A DNA stretch of 64,000 nt from Roseburia sp. 1XD42-34 (GCF_009917385.1 NZ_QWLJ01000021.1:1-64000), one strand, 5' to 3'; positions 15,610 through 25,452 are shown, counted from the first letter of the stretch. The notes: generated from the letters alone by a model not told the origin. Made by a program: numbers and translations.

Positions 15610-18600
15610 TTATATATTTAGTAATTCTCGCACATCATCCTCACTTAAGCTGGAAAGCATTGCTTCCCCTGGTTGAATTACTTGATCGATTAACTCGCGC
15701 TTCTTTTGCTGCAACTCGTATATTTTCTCTTCGATAGTTCCTTCTGTAATTAAACGAATAACTTGTACGACATTCTTTTGACCAAATCGATGCGCACGAC
15801 CGGTTGCCTGATCCTCCACTGCTGGATTCCACCATAAATCGTACAAAATAACCGTATCTGCGCCTGTTAAATTCAGACCAGTACCACCTGCTTTTAACGA
15901 AATAAGAAAAACATCATTTTCACCATTATTAAAACGTTCACTCATTCCTACCCGTTCCTGCGACGGCGTTTGACCATGTAAATAAAAATAGCCAATCTGC
16001 TCTTTGTCTAATTCTTTCTGGATAATCTCATGCATGGAGGTGAACTGAGAAAAAATCAACATTCGTTTGCCACTTTCCTTGGCATTTCTTACGGTTTCCA
16101 TCAGTTGTTCCAGTTTGCCTGAGTTTCCTTGGTAGTTCTCTATAAATAGCGATGGATGACAGCATATCTGCCGTAAACGTGTTAAGCCAGCTAAAATTTT
16201 CATTCGGCTTTTCTGGAAACCATTTTCGCTCATCGAGTATACCGCTTCTTGTTGTAGCTGGCGATGATAACCAATATATAAATCCTTCTGGTCTTTTGTT
16301 AAATGAGAGCTATGCACCGTTTCAATCTTTTCAGGCAACTCATGTAATACATCTCGTTTTAAACGCCGCAGAATAAACGGTCTTGTTATCAAGGCAATTT
16401 TGTCATAAGGAAGTTGTTTAAATGTTTTATAGTTAGGCATTAAGCCTGGTAAAATCACTTGAAAAATCGCCCACAACTCATCAATAGAGTTTTCAATCGG
16501 TGTACCGCTTAACGCAAAACGGCGCCCTGCTTGAATGCTGCGAATGGCCTTTGATGTTTTTGTCGCATAGTTTTTAATATATTGTGCCTCATCGAGAATT
16601 AACGTTTGAAAAGAAATCTCCTGATACAGCTCTATATCTTGTCTCACTGTAGCATAGGAAGTAATCCAAACATCCATCTGCTTCGAATCCGAGAATTTCT
16701 GTTTCCGCTCCTGTGGTGTTCCTGTTAAGACGGCGACTTGCAATTGTGGAGCAAATTTAGCACATTCATTTTTCCAGTTATATACAACAGAGGACGGCGC
16801 AACAATAAGATGCGGGTATTCACCCGGCTCTGAAGCAATATAGGATATACTTTGCAACGTTTTTCCCAGTCCCATATCATCAGCTAAAATACCACCTAAA
16901 TGATACTCGCTTAACGACTTAAACCATTGATAGCCTGTCTCCTGATAGTTCCTAAGTTCAGCAAATAGTTTAGGAAGTGGGTAAACCTGCTCTTCTGGTG
17001 ATTTTAAACGATGTAACAACTTGCGAAACGAGCGATCATAATTTTTATCAGTTTGCAATAGCTCATCAATTTGTACACCGCGGTAAACAGGTACTTTCAT
17101 ATTGTCTTCTATAACATCATCCGTACTTATTTTCATATCCTCGAAAAATTGTTGCATAGATAGAAATGTATCATTTTCTAAAGATAGCAATGCCCCGTTA
17201 TCTAAGCGATAATATCGCTTTTTTTCTATGACAGCTGCTAAAATTTGTTTGATTTCCGACTCATTAACACCTTCAATATCAAAACCAATATCTAATAAAT
17301 TGGATGAACTTTCGACCTGCACTTTGGTATAGGCTTGAGGCTCCTGTTCCACGATTAGATTGCGAATAGCAGATGTTAAAAACAATGCTACATGCGCATC
17401 TAATTTCGGTAACGTATAATAAATAAACTCATACATTGCTTCTTCATCGTCTACATGAATATATAATTCTTTTCCGTTATAATGAAAATCCGCATATTCA
17501 ATGAGCTGCATGATTTGTTGCTCTTTTTCTACATCTCGAATAATAATGATATCATTTGAATCTCTTCCACCAAAAGGATCGATCCGTTCATCACCGTAAT
17601 GATATTCCAATTTCCCAACAATATATGTTCCCTTCTCTTCCAAATAAAGCTTGGCTTCAAGTGGAAACTGGACGATATCTTTTGCAACATTATCGGCAAT
17701 CGATACATTACCCACTTTTCTTAACGACGGAATGACAGTAGATACAAATTCATCAGCCTGATTTTTAGCAATCGGCAATTGCCAATGATGATGCTGAAAC
17801 CGACGAAGCTGATTCATAATAGACGCTTGATGCGGTTCAGGAAAATAGAACACTCCATTTGCAAACAAAAGCTCATAATGCGGCAAAAAGACCACGTCTT
17901 GCAATGGATCCATTTTTAGTAACAGTTCCTCTCGGCTTTGGCCTGATAAAGAAAAGGCAAACGGCATTTTCTCTTTTTCAACCTTTACAGATGAATAATT
18001 TTCCTTCATTGTTTCTACATAAAATGTCCGTTTTACCATCTGCTCCAATAACGTTTTTGCTTCTAAAGGCGGAATGAGTATAAAGCGTTTGTTCTCTTGA
18101 TGACTGGAAAATCTATCATCACTATGATAGACACGCTCACTTTGTAAGATAGCGTGCAACTGAACCAAAAGATCCATATCCTCTTGAGCAAAGGTGTGCA
18201 GTTCCGGCAGATAGGAAAACCGCTTGGTTAACGGATATTCTCTTTTCTCCATAATATGTTCTAATAAAGAACGAGCTTCTTTTACGACATAGCAACGCTT
18301 TTCACCCATTTTCATTTCTACTTGTATTTGATCATGATAGTCCAGCTTACAAATATATTCCACCTTAAGCTCGACTTGATTCGGTAATGGTGCTTTCAAC
18401 TGATCCGATGGGGGAAGATTATTTAACGCATTCATAAAATTTTGCGTCAAGTGAAAGTCATGGGAAGAAAAACCTGCCATCTTACCCTTATCTTTATTTA
18501 CAATTTTAATTAACACAGCTGCTATATGCTTACATGTACCAAACGTATCAAATGCTGGACAGTTACAATAGGTATCAATGGAACCATTTGCTAGATTTTT

Positions 18601-18774
18601 CGCATTAATCTCCACCATGTAGTTCTCCGTTCCTTCAACCGTTGCCGACCACTCCTGATAATTAATATCAAATAACGGATCACTGACGCGACCTTGTCTA
18701 TAATATTTTAACCCTCGTTTATAAATGACCGACGGAAATAATTTTTCCACATTAATATCACGGATTGTTTTCAA
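15610..18774 (-). CDS. SWIM zinc-finger SNF2-family helicase/ATPase
   Basis: A protein of about 1054 residues with an N-terminal SWIM zinc finger (C-x-C...C-K-H in YCNCPAFDTFGTCKH, about residues 70-83), a long bacterial SNF2-associated middle region, and a C-terminal SNF2 ATPase. Motifs include ADDMGLGKTLQ (Walker A, about 630), DEAQYIKN (Walker B, about 728) and QATGRAHRFGQ (motif VI, about 995). It should be a DNA-dependent ATP-driven translocase; the cellular role in Bacilli is unsettled. TTG 18774 is preferred because AAGGAAGG lies 10 bases upstream; another TTG at 18798 lacks a ribosome site. It is a single-gene unit. Confidence 0.9.
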   Translation of the reverse strand: MKTIRDINVEKLFPSVIYKRGLKYYRQGRVSDPLFDINYQEWSATVEGTENYMVEINAKNLANGSIDTYCNCPAFDTFGTCKHIAAVLIKIVNKDKGKMAGFSSHDFHLTQNFMNALNNLPPSDQLKAPLPNQVELKVEYICKLDYHDQIQVEMKMGEKRCYVVKEARSLLEHIMEKREYPLTKRFSYLPELHTFAQEDMDLLVQLHAILQSERVYHSDDRFSSHQENKRFILIPPLEAKTLLEQMVKRTFYVETMKENYSSVKVEKEKMPFAFSLSGQSREELLLKMDPLQDVVFLPHYELLFANGVFYFPEPHQASIMNQLRRFQHHHWQLPIAKNQADEFVSTVIPSLRKVGNVSIADNVAKDIVQFPLEAKLYLEEKGTYIVGKLEYHYGDERIDPFGGRDSNDIIIIRDVEKEQQIMQLIEYADFHYNGKELYIHVDDEEAMYEFIYYTLPKLDAHVALFLTSAIRNLIVEQEPQAYTKVQVESSSNLLDIGFDIEGVNESEIKQILAAVIEKKRYYRLDNGALLSLENDTFLSMQQFFEDMKISTDDVIEDNMKVPVYRGVQIDELLQTDKNYDRSFRKLLHRLKSPEEQVYPLPKLFAELRNYQETGYQWFKSLSEYHLGGILADDMGLGKTLQSISYIASEPGEYPHLIVAPSSVVYNWKNECAKFAPQLQVAVLTGTPQERKQKFSDSKQMDVWITSYATVRQDIELYQEISFQTLILDEAQYIKNYATKTSKAIRSIQAGRRFALSGTPIENSIDELWAIFQVILPGLMPNYKTFKQLPYDKIALITRPFILRRLKRDVLHELPEKIETVHSSHLTKDQKDLYIGYHRQLQQEAVYSMSENGFQKSRMKILAGLTRLRQICCHPSLFIENYQGNSGKLEQLMETVRNAKESGKRMLIFSQFTSMHEIIQKELDKEQIGYFYLHGQTPSQERVGMSERFNNGENDVFLISLKAGGTGLNLTGADTVILYDLWWNPAVEDQATGRAHRFGQKNVVQVIRLITEGTIEEKIYELQQKKRELIDQVIQPGEAMLSSLSEDDVRELLNI

Positions 18775-18867
18775 AACAGAAATACCTTCCTTTGCCAATA
18801 CTTATGGTTCTATTGTAAACAAGTTTCCCCTGTTTTTAAACTATTCTTCCCTCTTCACAGATCGTTA

Positions 18868-18913
18868 CTTACAAAACTGTAAGCTTGTGGAAAGGAAGTT
18901 CAATACCTGTAAT
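18868..18913 (+). promoter_or_regulatory. BceR-type operator and promoter of Bce-like module 1
   Basis: TTACA (18869-18873), four bases, TGTAA (18878-18882), extended by C/G to a 6+6 dyad. It is followed by a weak -35 and a -10-like TGTAAT (18908-18913). The layout (dyad just upstream of a poor -35) fits activation by a BceR-type response regulator, whose sites I recall as TnACA-N4-TGTAA. The same arrangement precedes module 2 at 21199, and the 30 bases after it are nearly identical. Confidence 0.65.
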
Positions 18914-18966
18914 TTCCATTTCAAGCTAAACTAATAATAAAAAAATAATACTGGGGGTAAAAAACC

Positions 18967-19080
18967 ATGACGCAATCTGTTTTTCAAGTGAATCATTTAA
19001 ATAAATCCTATGGAAAATATAAACATGCATTAAAAGATGTATCCTTTGAAATGAAAGCTGGTGAGTTTGGATGTTATTGA
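18967..19080 (+). pseudogene. Truncated BceA-type ABC ATPase (5' remnant)
   Basis: Thirty-seven codons (MTQSVFQVNHLNKSYG... to ...EMKAGEF, then GCY and a stop) match the first 38 codons of the intact ATPase at 21295. Walker A and everything beyond are gone. By comparison with module 2, about 665 bases were deleted, joining codon GEF to the two bases before the permease ATG. The remnant keeps its own operator, a GGGGGT ribosome site and start, and its stop overlaps the permease start (ATGTTATTGA), so it may now act only as a translational leader. Confidence 0.9.
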
Positions 19081-20957
19081 AGCTCTCTCTAACAAGTATG
19101 CGGAAAATGTTTAAGGACTATATAGTATTATTATTTGGGCTAACCATCTCCATTGCTATATTTTATATGTTTCAGACACTGGCTCAAAATGAAGCTTTTG
19201 TTAAAGCAAATTCCATCATTAATTCCATCATGTTTATTTTTCAAGTAGGAACCATCATTCTTGGGTTTATTACCATTTTTTATATCTTTTATGCCACCTC
19301 CTTTATTCAAACGTTACGACAAAAGGAAATGGCGATGTATATGACGCTAGGAGCGAAGAAAAGTAAAATTACGCAGCTGATGTTTATGGAAACACTGTTC
19401 ATTGGGATCATTTCCCTGGCTATTGGTCTTATACTTGGCTTTGGATTAACAACAGTGGTGACTGATTTATTAATGGAAAAACTTAACTTCTCAGCAGAAG
19501 CAGAAGGATTTAAAGCTATTTACACCAAATCAATTTTGACAACGGTTATTTTCTATGTCGCCTTATTTATATTAACGTCCATCGTTAATGCGTGGCAAAT
19601 AGGCAGAAAAAAAGTACTCGATTTGTTACAAGCTAATCAAAAGCAAGATGTTATTAAAACGAATGGTATAAAAACTTTTCTCGGTGTAGTTACTTCCGTT
19701 ATTCTAATTGCTATCGCCTATTATATCTTTATCAATATGGTAGGTTTTAAGTCAACAGAAATGAAAAAAATAGCAGTCCTTATTATAACAGGTACAGTCA
19801 TTCCAGGAACATTCCTCATGCTTATTTATTTGCTGCCCTTCTTAATAAAGAAACTGAAAAAAAATCGGATGCTAAATGAAACTGGAATCAACTCGTTTAC
19901 ACTAGGACAATTACGCTTTCGTATGCTTCATTTAACAAAGGTACTAGGAACGGTAGCGATGCTAATTGCTCTTGGATTAGGTGCGATGACAGCCGGCATT
20001 TCTTTTTACCATAACGCAGGAGTCCAAACTTCTAAGCTCATAGTAAATGATATTGCTGTATACCAGCCAACCAAAAAAGATATGGACATGATTAAAACAA
20101 TGAAACTAACGGAGAAAAATACGTATACGTATAAATTAACAGATGATAACATTTATTTTCTTAAAAGCAATTTATTGGAACAACCACCTTTCATTCCCGA
20201 TACAACTGGCATTGAAAAGCTGGCAGATGTAAAGAGGAAACGGGTAGCTAGTAAGCTTCCTGCATCTGTATATTCCATAGAGGACGAAAAGGAGGAAATG
20301 TTACCAGAGGATTGGGCTAGTGCTATTTCAGGAGAATTAAAGGCAAACTTTGACATGTTTGGTCCAAGAACGATTTATGTAGTGGACGAAAACCATTTCC
20401 AAAAAATAAACGCGAAGGAAGCGCAAGTCATTTTAGTTCGAACAGACGATTTCACAAAATACTTACCGACACTCAAGAAGCTAGAAGAAAGGCAAAAAAA
20501 GATTGTCGAACAATATACTGGTGCCCCTCCTGAATATTTCGAAGGAAAATACACTCTTTACACTAGTTTATATCAAGTTTCTAGCGGCACTATCTTTATG
20601 GGGGTATTCTTAGGTATTGCCTTCCTCATGATGATGATGATGGCAAGTGTGCTAATGTTTAAATTATTATCAAGCGCCAGAGCAGATATTGGGCGTTATC
20701 ACATGTTACGAAAAATTGGTGTACGTAAGAAGTTATTGGAGCGATCCATTTACCGAGAGTTATTCCTCCTATTCTTATTCCCAGCAATCGTTGGTTTCGC
20801 ACATGTATTGGTTGGTATGCAAGCTTTTGCCATCATCTTGATTGAACCTTACACTAAAATATGGTTACCAATCAGCATTTTCATACTAATTTACGGTATA
20901 TACTATGTTATAACTGTCCAATTGTACAAGCGCATTGTACTGCCTAAGCAAATGTAA
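19071..20957 (+). CDS. BceB/VraG-type FtsX-family ABC permease, orphan of its ATPase
   Basis: A 628-residue permease of the peptide-resistance (Bce/Psd/Ytr) type. An N-terminal helix and FtsX block (about 10-220), further helices around 230-310, one large extracellular domain (about 315-500) and a C-terminal FtsX block (about 510-625). Such proteins sense and remove lantibiotics, bacitracin-like peptides or lipid-II binders together with a BceS kinase. The N-terminus and both FtsX blocks are almost identical to the 22074 paralogue, while the extracellular domain differs, suggesting different ligands. Its cognate ATPase is deleted; a residual GGTGAG sits 5 bases before ATG. It may borrow the module 2 ATPase or be inactive. 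Confidence 0.85.
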   Translation: MLLKLSLTSMRKMFKDYIVLLFGLTISIAIFYMFQTLAQNEAFVKANSIINSIMFIFQVGTIILGFITIFYIFYATSFIQTLRQKEMAMYMTLGAKKSKITQLMFMETLFIGIISLAIGLILGFGLTTVVTDLLMEKLNFSAEAEGFKAIYTKSILTTVIFYVALFILTSIVNAWQIGRKKVLDLLQANQKQDVIKTNGIKTFLGVVTSVILIAIAYYIFINMVGFKSTEMKKIAVLIITGTVIPGTFLMLIYLLPFLIKKLKKNRMLNETGINSFTLGQLRFRMLHLTKVLGTVAMLIALGLGAMTAGISFYHNAGVQTSKLIVNDIAVYQPTKKDMDMIKTMKLTEKNTYTYKLTDDNIYFLKSNLLEQPPFIPDTTGIEKLADVKRKRVASKLPASVYSIEDEKEEMLPEDWASAISGELKANFDMFGPRTIYVVDENHFQKINAKEAQVILVRTDDFTKYLPTLKKLEERQKKIVEQYTGAPPEYFEGKYTLYTSLYQVSSGTIFMGVFLGIAFLMMMMMASVLMFKLLSSARADIGRYHMLRKIGVRKKLLERSIYRELFLLFLFPAIVGFAHVLVGMQAFAIILIEPYTKIWLPISIFILIYGIYYVITVQLYKRIVLPKQM

Positions 20958-20965
20958 ATGATGAT

Positions 20966-21000
20966 AAGAACCAAGTAGCAAAAATGCTTGGTTCTTTAGT
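20966..21000 (+). terminator. Terminator of Bce-like module 1
   Basis: AAGAACCAAG (20966-20975) pairs with CTTGGTTCTT (20987-20996), followed by TAGTATTTATTT. The arms resemble those of the terminator after module 2, consistent with duplication of the whole unit. Confidence 0.7.
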
Positions 21001-21197
21001 ATTTATTTAAAGTAGAACTCCATTTAATGGGGGTTTGATACGCATTCCATTCAGTTCAAAGAGAAGTATCATAAGCGTCTCTTTACTCATGTGCGGGTTA
21101 TTGTTGATATTGCTTTACCATCAAATAAAGTGAACCTTACATTTTTAAATCCACATTCGGTTTTCTCTGTAGACTAAATTAATCTTAATTACATAAG

Positions 21198-21243
21198 GTT
21201 ACAAATCTGTAAGTATGCTGAAAGGAAATTCGATACCTGTAAT
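21198..21243 (+). promoter_or_regulatory. BceR-type operator and promoter of Bce-like module 2
   Basis: TTACA (21199-21203), AATC, TGTAA (21208-21212), then a weak -35 and TGTAAT (21238-21243). The region from the dyad to the TTTCCAT after the -10 differs from module 1 at only a few positions, whereas sequence on either side differs more, so this block is under selection. Confidence 0.65.
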
Positions 21244-21294
21244 TTCCATATAGCGTTAAGCTAACATTAGAAAATAAAAGTTGGAGGTAAAATT

Positions 21295-22059
21295 ATGACA
21301 CAGGCTGTCTTACAAGTAAACCATTTAAACAAGTTATATGGAAAACATAAAGAAACACAATATCATGCCTTAAAGGATGTATCATTCGAAATGAAAATAG
21401 GTGAATTTGTCGGCATTATGGGACCATCCGGTGCTGGAAAAACGACACTTTTAAATGTGATATCCACATTAGACCAAGCAACAGACGGCTCTGTTAAAAT
21501 TGCCGGAACGGATATTACCAAAATGAAGCAAAATCAACTAGCGGACTTTCGCTCACAACAGTTAGGCTTTATCTTTCAAGATTTTAATTTATTGGAAAAC
21601 CTTACTGTTTACGAAAATATCGCTTTACCTTTATCTTTACAAGGTGTTGCGGTAAAACAAATTAAACCAAACGTGATCAAAGTGGCGGAAAACCTCGGGA
21701 TTCAAGACATTCTTCCTAAATATCCAGTAACGATTTCAGGTGGGCAGAAGCAACGGGTTGCCGCAGCTCGGGCACTCGTTCATGAGCCTGCACTTATACT
21801 AGCAGACGAACCAACAGGCGCATTGGATTCTAAAAACGCTAGAAGCTTAATGGAAACTTTCGTCCATATGAATGAAAACCTTGGTACATCAATTATGCTA
21901 GTAACACATGATCCGCTTAGCGCTAGCTATTGTCAGCGTATATTATTTATCCAAGATGGTCAGCTGTATAAGGAAATCCATCGCAATCATACACGAAGTG
22001 CATTTCACCAAGATATACTTCATGTACTTTCTGAATTCAACACTCCGAGTGAATGGTAA
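21295..22059 (+). CDS. BceA-type ABC transporter ATPase
   Basis: A 254-residue cytosolic ATPase. Walker A is G-P-S-G-A-G-K-T-T (about 47-55), the Q-loop is F-I-F-Q-D-F, the signature is S-G-G-Q-K-Q-R and Walker B is L-I-L-A-D-E-P with the H-loop V-T-H-D. It belongs to the LolD/MacB/BceA branch that powers FtsX-type permeases. GGAGG precedes the ATG. The permease follows 14 bases after the stop. No sensor kinase or response regulator is adjacent, so control must come from elsewhere in the genome through the TTACA-N4-TGTAA dyad. Confidence 0.93.
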   Translation: MTQAVLQVNHLNKLYGKHKETQYHALKDVSFEMKIGEFVGIMGPSGAGKTTLLNVISTLDQATDGSVKIAGTDITKMKQNQLADFRSQQLGFIFQDFNLLENLTVYENIALPLSLQGVAVKQIKPNVIKVAENLGIQDILPKYPVTISGGQKQRVAAARALVHEPALILADEPTGALDSKNARSLMETFVHMNENLGTSIMLVTHDPLSASYCQRILFIQDGQLYKEIHRNHTRSAFHQDILHVLSEFNTPSEW

Positions 22060-22073
22060 AAGAGGGTGATAAC

Positions 22074-23954
22074 ATGTTAGTCAAATTATCTTTAACAAGT
22101 ATGCGGAAAATGTTTAAGGATTATCTAGTATTACTATTTGGGTTAACCATTTCCATCGCGATTTTCTATATGTTTCAAACACTAGCTCAAAACAAAGCTT
22201 TTGTTGAAGCAAATGCTATGATTAGTGCAACCATGTTTGTATTTCATGTCGGAACTTTTATTCTCGGGTTTATTACCATATTTTATATTTTTTACGCCAC
22301 CTCATTTATTCAAACATTACGCCAAAAAGAAATGGCAATGTATATGACGCTAGGAGCAAAAAAAAGTAAAATTACCCAGCTGATGTTTATGGAAACACTG
22401 TTTATTGGACTGATCTCGCTTGTGATTGGGATTATAATTGGAATGGGGTTAACAACGGTTATCGCTGATGTGCTGATGGATATGCTTGATTTTTCAGCAG
22501 AAGCTACCGGGTTTAAAGCAATTTATGCCTCTTCGATAATCACCACCGTCATCTTTTATATTATTTTGTTTTTATTAACATCGATGGTGAATGCATGGAA
22601 AATCGGCAGAAAAAAAGTGCTTGATTTACTGCAAGCAAATAAACAGGAGGATTTTATTAAAACAAGTGGCGTAAAAACCTTTTTTGGTGTGCTGTTTTCC
22701 ATTATTTTAATAGTTATTGGCTACTATACGATGATCCATATGGCTAAGCTCCAATACATTGGGGTTATTTTAGCAACCGTTACGATCGTACCAGGAACAT
22801 ACTTGATCTTTATTTCATTTTTACCTTTCTTTGTGAAAAAGTTAAAACAAAATCGGGTTTTAAATGAAACAGGAATCAATTCGTTCACATTGGGGCAATT
22901 ACGCTTCCGAATGCTGAATTTAACTAAAGTGCTAGGAACAGTAGCCATGTTAATTGCTCTTGGATTAGGTGCAATGACTGCTGGGTTTTCGTTCTATCAT
23001 AATGTAGAGCTTCAAGCCTCTAAATTTCAAGCAAACGACATAGCAATCTATGAACCAACAAAAGAAGACATGAAGACGTTAGAAGCAATGGAGCTAACAG
23101 AGGAAAATACGTATCGGTATAAAGTAATAGGTAACGGAGTATTTTTCCTTAAAGATAGCTTATTAGAACGGCCTCCATTAGTTCCCCATACGGGAGATGA
23201 AAAAGGAGTTGGCATGGAAAAACTGGCAGATATAAAAATAAAGCGAGTCAAAGAGAAACTGCCTGCTCCTGTATATACGATGGATGGCACGAAAGGGGAA
23301 GAGCTCCCGGATAAATGGTGGAATGCTATTTCCTTTGAATTAAATGCAGATGATAATATGTTTGGTGAAAGAACGATTTACGTGGTTGATCAGAGCCATT
23401 ATGAAAAAATAGATACTGAAGAAAAACAGGTCATCGTAACGAAGGCAGCTGACTTTTCTAAACATTTGTCCGCGTTCAAGCAACTGGAAGAAAGACAAAA
23501 AAGAGTTGCCGAAAGTTATGTAGGTCATCCTGTAGACAAGACGGGCGGAAAATACAATAACTACGTTGGTTTAAAAAGTTTTTCCAGCGGTACAGTCTTT
23601 ATGGGAATTTTCCTCGGTATTGCCTTTTTAATGATGATGGCGAGTGTGCTTATGTTTAAATTATTATCAAGTGCTGGAGCAGATATCGAGCGCTACCATA
23701 TGTTACGGAAAATCGGTGTGCGCAAGTCGTTATTACAACGGTCCATTTACCGAGAATTATTTCTCCTATTTTTATTCCCGGCCATTATTGGGCTCGTTCA
23801 TGTCTTAATTGGCATGCAAATGTTTTCTTTCATCATGGTGGAACCTTATACAAAAATTTGGCTGCCGATTAGCCTTTTCGTAGCTATCTATGGTTTATAT
23901 TATGTCATGACGGTCCAATTGTACAAACGTATTGTACTTCCTAAGCAACACTAA
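22074..23954 (+). CDS. BceB/VraG-type FtsX-family ABC permease
   Basis: A 626-residue paralogue of the 19071 permease with the same topology: FtsX block, central helices, extracellular domain (about 318-500) and C-terminal FtsX block. ATG 22074 is chosen since GAGGGTGATAAC lies before it and MLVKLSLTSMRKMF matches the paralogue's start; the frame is open for 7 codons further up but without a ribosome site. With the ATPase it should form a complete peptide-resistance or sensing transporter. The extracellular domain carries a short insertion (about HTGDEKG) relative to the paralogue. Confidence 0.9.
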   Translation: MLVKLSLTSMRKMFKDYLVLLFGLTISIAIFYMFQTLAQNKAFVEANAMISATMFVFHVGTFILGFITIFYIFYATSFIQTLRQKEMAMYMTLGAKKSKITQLMFMETLFIGLISLVIGIIIGMGLTTVIADVLMDMLDFSAEATGFKAIYASSIITTVIFYIILFLLTSMVNAWKIGRKKVLDLLQANKQEDFIKTSGVKTFFGVLFSIILIVIGYYTMIHMAKLQYIGVILATVTIVPGTYLIFISFLPFFVKKLKQNRVLNETGINSFTLGQLRFRMLNLTKVLGTVAMLIALGLGAMTAGFSFYHNVELQASKFQANDIAIYEPTKEDMKTLEAMELTEENTYRYKVIGNGVFFLKDSLLERPPLVPHTGDEKGVGMEKLADIKIKRVKEKLPAPVYTMDGTKGEELPDKWWNAISFELNADDNMFGERTIYVVDQSHYEKIDTEEKQVIVTKAADFSKHLSAFKQLEERQKRVAESYVGHPVDKTGGKYNNYVGLKSFSSGTVFMGIFLGIAFLMMMASVLMFKLLSSAGADIERYHMLRKIGVRKSLLQRSIYRELFLLFLFPAIIGLVHVLIGMQMFSFIMVEPYTKIWLPISLFVAIYGLYYVMTVQLYKRIVLPKQH

Positions 23955-24003
23955 CAGAAAAAATTTAAGCTGGTAAATCAACACTGAATACCGAAAACCC
24001 AAA

Positions 24004-24044
24004 AATAAGGAACCGAGCAACACTAGCTTGGTTCCTTATTTATC
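24004..24044. terminator. Terminator between Bce-like module 2 and the MFS gene
   Basis: AATAAGGAACCGAGC (24004-24018) pairs with GCTTGGTTCCTTATT (24026-24040), one mismatch in 15. A/T flanks on both sides allow function in both directions, suiting the convergent genes. Confidence 0.8.
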
Positions 24045-24117
24045 TGGAATTACTGTAACTGTAAATACGGTTGCATTCAAATGACGTGGAATCTCTTACT
24101 AAAGAGGATTCACTTCA

Positions 24118-25305
24118 TTATGGTTTCTTCCTACGAACAGCAATAAATACTAAATAGAGATACAATAACATAGATATAAATACGGAACCAGCAGCAGTTA
24201 CATATATAACTGCATAATTAAATAAGAAGGCGATTTGTCCAAAGATGATAGCTCCCATACCAACACCTAAATCAAAAAAGGAAAAGAAAGTCGCATTCGC
24301 CATCCCTTTACGGTTCGCCGGTGCTTTTTCGACCGCCCAAGCCTGTAATGCAGGCTGAATCATTCCGAACCCAAGTCCATATAAGCTAGCTGCAACTATT
24401 AAAATTACCGTGCTTGGAAGCCAAGCTAATAATAGCATAGCGCTAAAAATCAGGATTGTTCCAGGAAGAAAAACATATAGATGACCTCTCCGGTCATAAA
24501 TTTTTCCGGCGAAAATTCGGGAAATCAAAAGGAAAACAGCATACATTAAAAAATAGCCTTCAATGCCAGCAATCTCTTGTTCTGCTGCATACAGAGGAAG
24601 GAAGGTAGCAATACCGCCAAAAGTAAACGTTACAAAAAATAATAGCATAGAGGGTTGAATCGCCGTTTTCTCAAAAATATCAAACTTTAAAGTCACCGTC
24701 TTATCCTTTGATTGCTCAACTTTTTTATATTTAATTTTACTTGATAATATTAAAGCGACAAGACCAGCAGAGGCACAGATTAGAAAGAATTGGGAGAAGC
24801 GCATTTGGTCGACGAGGGCTAATCCTAAAGATGGGCCAAGTGCTAATGCTAGGTTACCTGCCAAGCCAAAATACCCCATCCCCTCCCCACGACGTGAAGG
24901 TGGAATTAAATCCGTAGCAATTGTACCTGTAGCTGTCGTTGAAAATCCCCAACCGATTCCCTGGACGATTCGGAGAATAAGTAATAGTGCAATGCTCGAA
25001 ACAAGTGCAAATGACCCAACAGATAATACAAAGATAAGCAGTCCAAACATATAAACAAATTGTCTTCCTTTGGATTCCAAAGCGTGACCTGCATATGGAC
25101 GCATGATCAATGCCGAAAATGTAAATATTCCCACAATAACCCCAATGAGTTGATCACTGCCACCTAATTCTTTAACAAACAGCGGTAAAGTCGGCAGCGT
25201 CATTTGAAAACCTAAAAATATACAGAAATTGGCGAGACAAATCAGGATAAAGTCACGTGTCCAAATTTTTTCATGTTTTGTCTCTGCCTTAGGTTGTGCA
25301 TCCAT
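24118..25305 (-). CDS. MFS transporter (12-helix drug/metabolite exporter type)
   Basis: A 395-residue major facilitator with twelve predicted helices. The motif A-like loop between helices 2 and 3 is degenerate (R-P-Y-A-G-H-A-L-E-S-K-G-R); R-I-V-Q-G-I-G-W-G-F-S in helix 4 and P-S-R-R-G-E-G-M-G in the central region are family-typical for YfcJ/YhhS-like exporters. ATG 25305 is used because GGAGAG lies 6 bases before it; the longer frame would place this ribosome site inside the gene. It is single-gene and convergent with Bce-like module 2. The substrate is unknown. Confidence 0.88.
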   Translation of the reverse strand: MDAQPKAETKHEKIWTRDFILICLANFCIFLGFQMTLPTLPLFVKELGGSDQLIGVIVGIFTFSALIMRPYAGHALESKGRQFVYMFGLLIFVLSVGSFALVSSIALLLILRIVQGIGWGFSTTATGTIATDLIPPSRRGEGMGYFGLAGNLALALGPSLGLALVDQMRFSQFFLICASAGLVALILSSKIKYKKVEQSKDKTVTLKFDIFEKTAIQPSMLLFFVTFTFGGIATFLPLYAAEQEIAGIEGYFLMYAVFLLISRIFAGKIYDRRGHLYVFLPGTILIFSAMLLLAWLPSTVILIVAASLYGLGFGMIQPALQAWAVEKAPANRKGMANATFFSFFDLGVGMGAIIFGQIAFLFNYAVIYVTAAGSVFISMLLYLYLVFIAVRRKKP

Positions 25306-25452
25306 GAATCGCTCTCCTTCCAAACATTCCGATACTTTTCTTCGATACTCGAAATATATTATACAGAAGTCGGGGGAGAAAGCAATCTAATCAACTTCGA
25401 AGTTTTTGACCGAACTCGAGTTAAGCAAAGCGCTTACTTCTCATATAATCCC

